DNA of 64,000 nt from Zizania palustris. Taxonomy: Eukaryota; Streptophyta; Magnoliopsida; Poales; Poaceae. Positions 61,268 through 64,000 of this stretch are shown in pieces. Under the pieces are notes generated by a model that was given only the letters and a program-made list of their open reading frames with translations, was not told the DNA's origin and searched no databases. Numbering within the stretch: position 1 is the first letter of the stretch; every line of letters starts with the position of its first letter. The stretch spans positions 27,678,457-27,742,456 of the forward strand of contig JAAALK010000081.1 of NCBI GenBank assembly GCA_019279435.1. The letters are read 5' to 3'. The translations under genes were made by a program, and so were the position numbers.

Positions 61268-64000
61268 CCCGCAGTCGAAACTCCGGCGCAACGGATGTTG
61301 AGACTGGAGCGGAACTCGGAGAAGGTGGAGGAAGGCAAGCCTTTGGTGAAGATGTCGGCGAACTGGGAGGTGGTAGGCACATGTAGGACACGGACAGCTC
61401 CCACGGCGACACGATCACGAACGAAGTGGAGGTCAATTTCCACATGCTTGGTTCGTTGGTGCTGGACGGGGTTGGTGGAGAGGTAGACGGCGCTGACGTT
61501 GTCGCAGTAGACCAACATACTCCTAGCGAGGGGGCAATGGAGCTCCCCGAGGAGCTGCCGGAGCCAGGACGCCTCGGCCACCCCATTTGCAACAGCCCGG
61601 TACTCAGCCCCGGCACTGGAGCGGGAGACAATCGGCTGCCGCTTGGATGACCAAGACACGAGGTTGCCACCAAGGAAGACGGCGTAGCCGGAGGTGGAGC
61701 GACGCGTGTCTGGGCAGCCCGCCCAGTCGGCGTCAGTGTAAACCACGAGGTCAGCAACAGGAGAACGCCGAAGGTGAAGTCCAAAGTCGAGGGAGCCGCG
61801 CAGATAGCGAAGAATCCGCTTCATAGCGGTAAGGTGCGGGTCCCTGGGGTCGTGCATGTGAAGGCACACCTGCTGCACCGCGTAGGAGATATCCGGCCGA
61901 GTGAACGTGAGGTACTGAAGGGCGCCAGTAATGCTTCGGTAGGCAGTGGGATCATCCACTGGTGTGCCCTTTTTACCGGAAATCTTGGACTGAGCATCGA
62001 CTGGAGTGGCACATGGCTTGCAGTCAGTCATCCCTGCGGGTTGAAGGACATCCAAGGCGTACTGGCGCTGGTGAAGGAAGAGGCCATCAGGGCGGTGTTC
62101 CACTGCCACTCCCAAGAAGTCATGGAGCACACCAAGGTCCTTCATGGCAAACTCCTGCTGCAACGAGGAGACAATCCGCTGAAGTAGAGACTGGCTGGAC
62201 GCAGTGAGAATAATGTCATCCACATAAAGCAGCAAGTAGGCTGAGTCAGCACCGCGGTGGAGGACAAACAAAGAAGTGTCACTCTTGGCTTCGCTGAACC
62301 CCACAGACACCAGGAAGGAGGCGAACCGACTGTACCAAGCCCGAGGAGCCTGCTTCAGACCATACAGAGACTTGTTGAGCCGGCAAACACGCTCAGGGTG
62401 AGCAGGATCCACAAAACCCGCAGGCTGGCTGCAGTACACAGTCTCCGTCAGGGTGCCATGGAGGAAGACATTCTTCACATCAAGCTGGTGAACTGGCCAG
62501 GACCTCGAGAGAGCCAGGGAGAGCACGGTCCGAACAGTCGCAGGCTTCACCACCGGGCTGAAGGTCTCATCATAGTCAACTCCAGGGCGCTGGGTGAAAC
62601 CCCGAAGGACCCAGCGAGCCTTGTAGCGATCCAGCGAGCCATCTACCTTGCGTTTATGTGTCCAGACCCATTTGTCGGTGACCACATTGCAGCCAGAGGG
62701 GCGAGGCACCAGGTCCTAGGTCTGATTGGCAAGAAGGGCTGCATATTCTTCCTCCATCGCGTGGCGCCAGTGAGGATCCGCTAGGGCGCCACGAACAGTG
62801 GAGGGTATGGGAGAGACTGGCGGCGCCGTAGCGGCGGAGAGGACCAGGCGGTCCTCTGGACGGAGGACCCCCGTAGCCCGCCGAGTCACCATCGGGTGAG
62901 TGTGGCGGGGATCGCGGTGGAGGAGGGGCGGGTGGTACACCGGCGGCTCGGCGCGAGAGCAGGCCGGTGCAACCCCCGTCGGGCGGCGCTGGTAGACCCG
63001 AAACGGGTTGGCGTAGCGGGAAGAAGATGTCGGGGCCGCGCGTGGCGCGGCAGGTTTCGCGGGGACACGAGGCACGTCCGGGGCCGCGCGTGGCGCGGCA
63101 GGTGTCGCGGGGACATGGGGCACGGCTGGGGCCGTGTCCGGGGCGGAACACGGCGCCGACGGCAACAACGGGCCAACCCCGAGCACAGGAGGCGGCAGGG
63201 ACGGGGCCGCGTGCTGCACGGACGAGGACGTCGGGGCCGCGCATGGCACGGAGGGCCACACCGGCTGGTGAGGAGTGGCCGCACGTGGCACAGCCGGGGG
63301 CACGGGGGCCGCGGGCGGCACGACGGGCAGCTCCGTTACCACACACGGCTCGTCAGCTGGCGGGGAAGCCACCGGAACAGCCGGTGATGTACCTGCAGAA
63401 GACAAGGAGGCTGAACCACCGGGTCAGTAGAAAACAGGGAGGCCAACTCAAGGCTGGTGGTGGGTGTGGAGTCAACGGAGAAAGGAAAGACAGACTCAGC
63501 GAAGATGACATGTCGTGAGATAAGAACACGACGAGAGGAGAGGTCAAAGCAACGGTACCCCTTATGATCGGGGGAGTAGCCAAGAAACACACACAGGGTC
63601 GAGCGGGACGCAAGCTTATGAGGAGCAGTGGCAGAGGTGTTGGGATAGCAAGCACACCGAAAACACGAAGATGAGTGTAGGAAGGTGGGGTACCAAACAA
63701 GGCATGGTGAGAGGTGGGAGCGCTCGTGGCCTTAGAAGGCGGGCGGTTGAGCACATAGGTGGCAGTAAGGAGGCTCTCAGCCCAGAAGCAAGCTGGAGCC
63801 GAAGCCTGAAAGAGCATAGAGCGCATAACATTATTAGTGGTACGAATCATGCGCTCAGCCTTGCCATTCTGAGGAGAGGTATAGGGGCAGGACATGCGCA
63901 ACTGGACTCCCTTCGAGAGGAAGAAAGCCCGGGAAGCAGAGTTGTCAAACTCACGACCATTATCACATTGGACGGCCTTGATAGTAACCCCAAACTGAGT
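61268..64000 (-). pseudogene. Copia-5 pol, disrupted and partial
   Basis: On the minus strand the integrase C-terminal part (63901-about 63590) has SCPYTSPQNGKAERM and LNRPPSKAT. A Pro/Ala-rich linker with near-repeats of 'RAAP..VPCVPA'-type units (about 63400-62900) follows. Then come a TAG stop at 62716-62718, the reverse transcriptase (DKWVWTHKRK, RYKARWVLRGFTQR, YGLKQAPRAW, YVDD) and RNase H (YTDADWAGC). Breaks: a one-base loss near 63648 in the FGC.CYP region, and the TAG. At the 3' end the frame reads through into the LTR because the G run is one base shorter than in Copia-3. Confidence 0.88.

Larger units (their letters stand above)
61154..64000 (-). mobile_element. Copia-5: copia element running out of the window, same family as Copia-3
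   Basis: The 3' LTR 61154-61264 (111 bp) runs TGTAGGAAG ... CTCTAACA on the plus strand. The presumed target duplication ACTAG (61149-61153) cannot be checked at the far end. The interior is close to Copia-3 in RNase H, reverse transcriptase and integrase, but the LTR differs in its U5 part. The window ends inside the integrase. Confidence 0.9.

Noticed and set aside
1..64000. tRNA, rRNA and other structured RNA genes
   Set aside because: I looked for tRNA-like A/B box pairs and rRNA cores and found none; the tRNA-related matches are retrotransposon primer-binding sites.

Overview
This is nuclear DNA from a plant, almost certainly a grass. The evidence is spliced genes with GT-AG introns, Tourist- and Stowaway-type MITEs of the kinds typical of grasses, GC-rich first exons, and dense Ty1/copia, Ty3/gypsy and L1-type LINE elements. 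There are no bacterial signals. The species cannot be fixed from the sequence. By my own accounting roughly 70% of the window is recognisable transposon.

Host genes, all on the minus strand: (1) a three-exon coiled-coil 'myosin-like' gene at 861-2064, apparently frameshifted; (2) a complete nine-exon gene at 9436-19286 for a 380-residue plastid DUF760 protein (like Arabidopsis 'UV-B-induced protein At3g17800'), whose 6.3-kb intron 4 holds a full-length copia element; (3) a small SERF/4F5-type gene or remnant at 28634-28947; (4) the six 3'-terminal exons of a serine carboxypeptidase-like (SCPL) gene spread over 31229-55306, with a last intron of about 20 kb filled by a copia element, two LINEs and a gypsy element that itself contains a Mutator-like insertion.

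Transposons from left to right: Copia-1 (3086-8791, -, intact, TSD TAAAT, LTRs differing at one base); Copia-2 (11094-16646, +, intact, TSD ACTAA, identical 116-bp LTRs, carrying antisense host gene fragments in its leader); LINE-1 (about 23041-27885, -, decayed); a hAT transposase fossil (about 30350-31100, +); Copia-3 (33258-38776, +, TSD GGAAC, several breaks); LINE-3 (38847-about 41404, -, 5'-truncated); LINE-2 (41516-48167, +, full length, 15-bp TSD, one frame break in ORF2); a deleted gypsy element (48563-51267, +) with a 9-bp-TSD MULE-like insert (49897-50763); a solo LTR (52221-53573) with an 8-bp-TSD insert (52378-53528); Copia-4 (56055-60791, -, intact, TSD TGTAT); Copia-5 (61154 to beyond the window end, -, same family as Copia-3, broken). 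Smaller items are MITEs at 255-602, 17318-17581, 20517-20871 and about 29594-29923, and Helitron-like elements at 17735-18206 and 54182-54650.

The most unusual item is the leader of Copia-2. Between the primer-binding site and gag lies GC-rich DNA that, read antisense, resembles pieces of two unrelated host genes: the mitochondrial ribosomal protein mL53 and an ankyrin/BTB protein. This looks like gene-fragment capture by a recently active LTR retrotransposon. Other noteworthy items are the palindrome array in the MULE-like element, a 3' stem-loop kept in two LINE copies, and an in-frame stop shared by Copia-3 and Copia-5. Homology statements rest on recognising protein families by eye; no searches were run.
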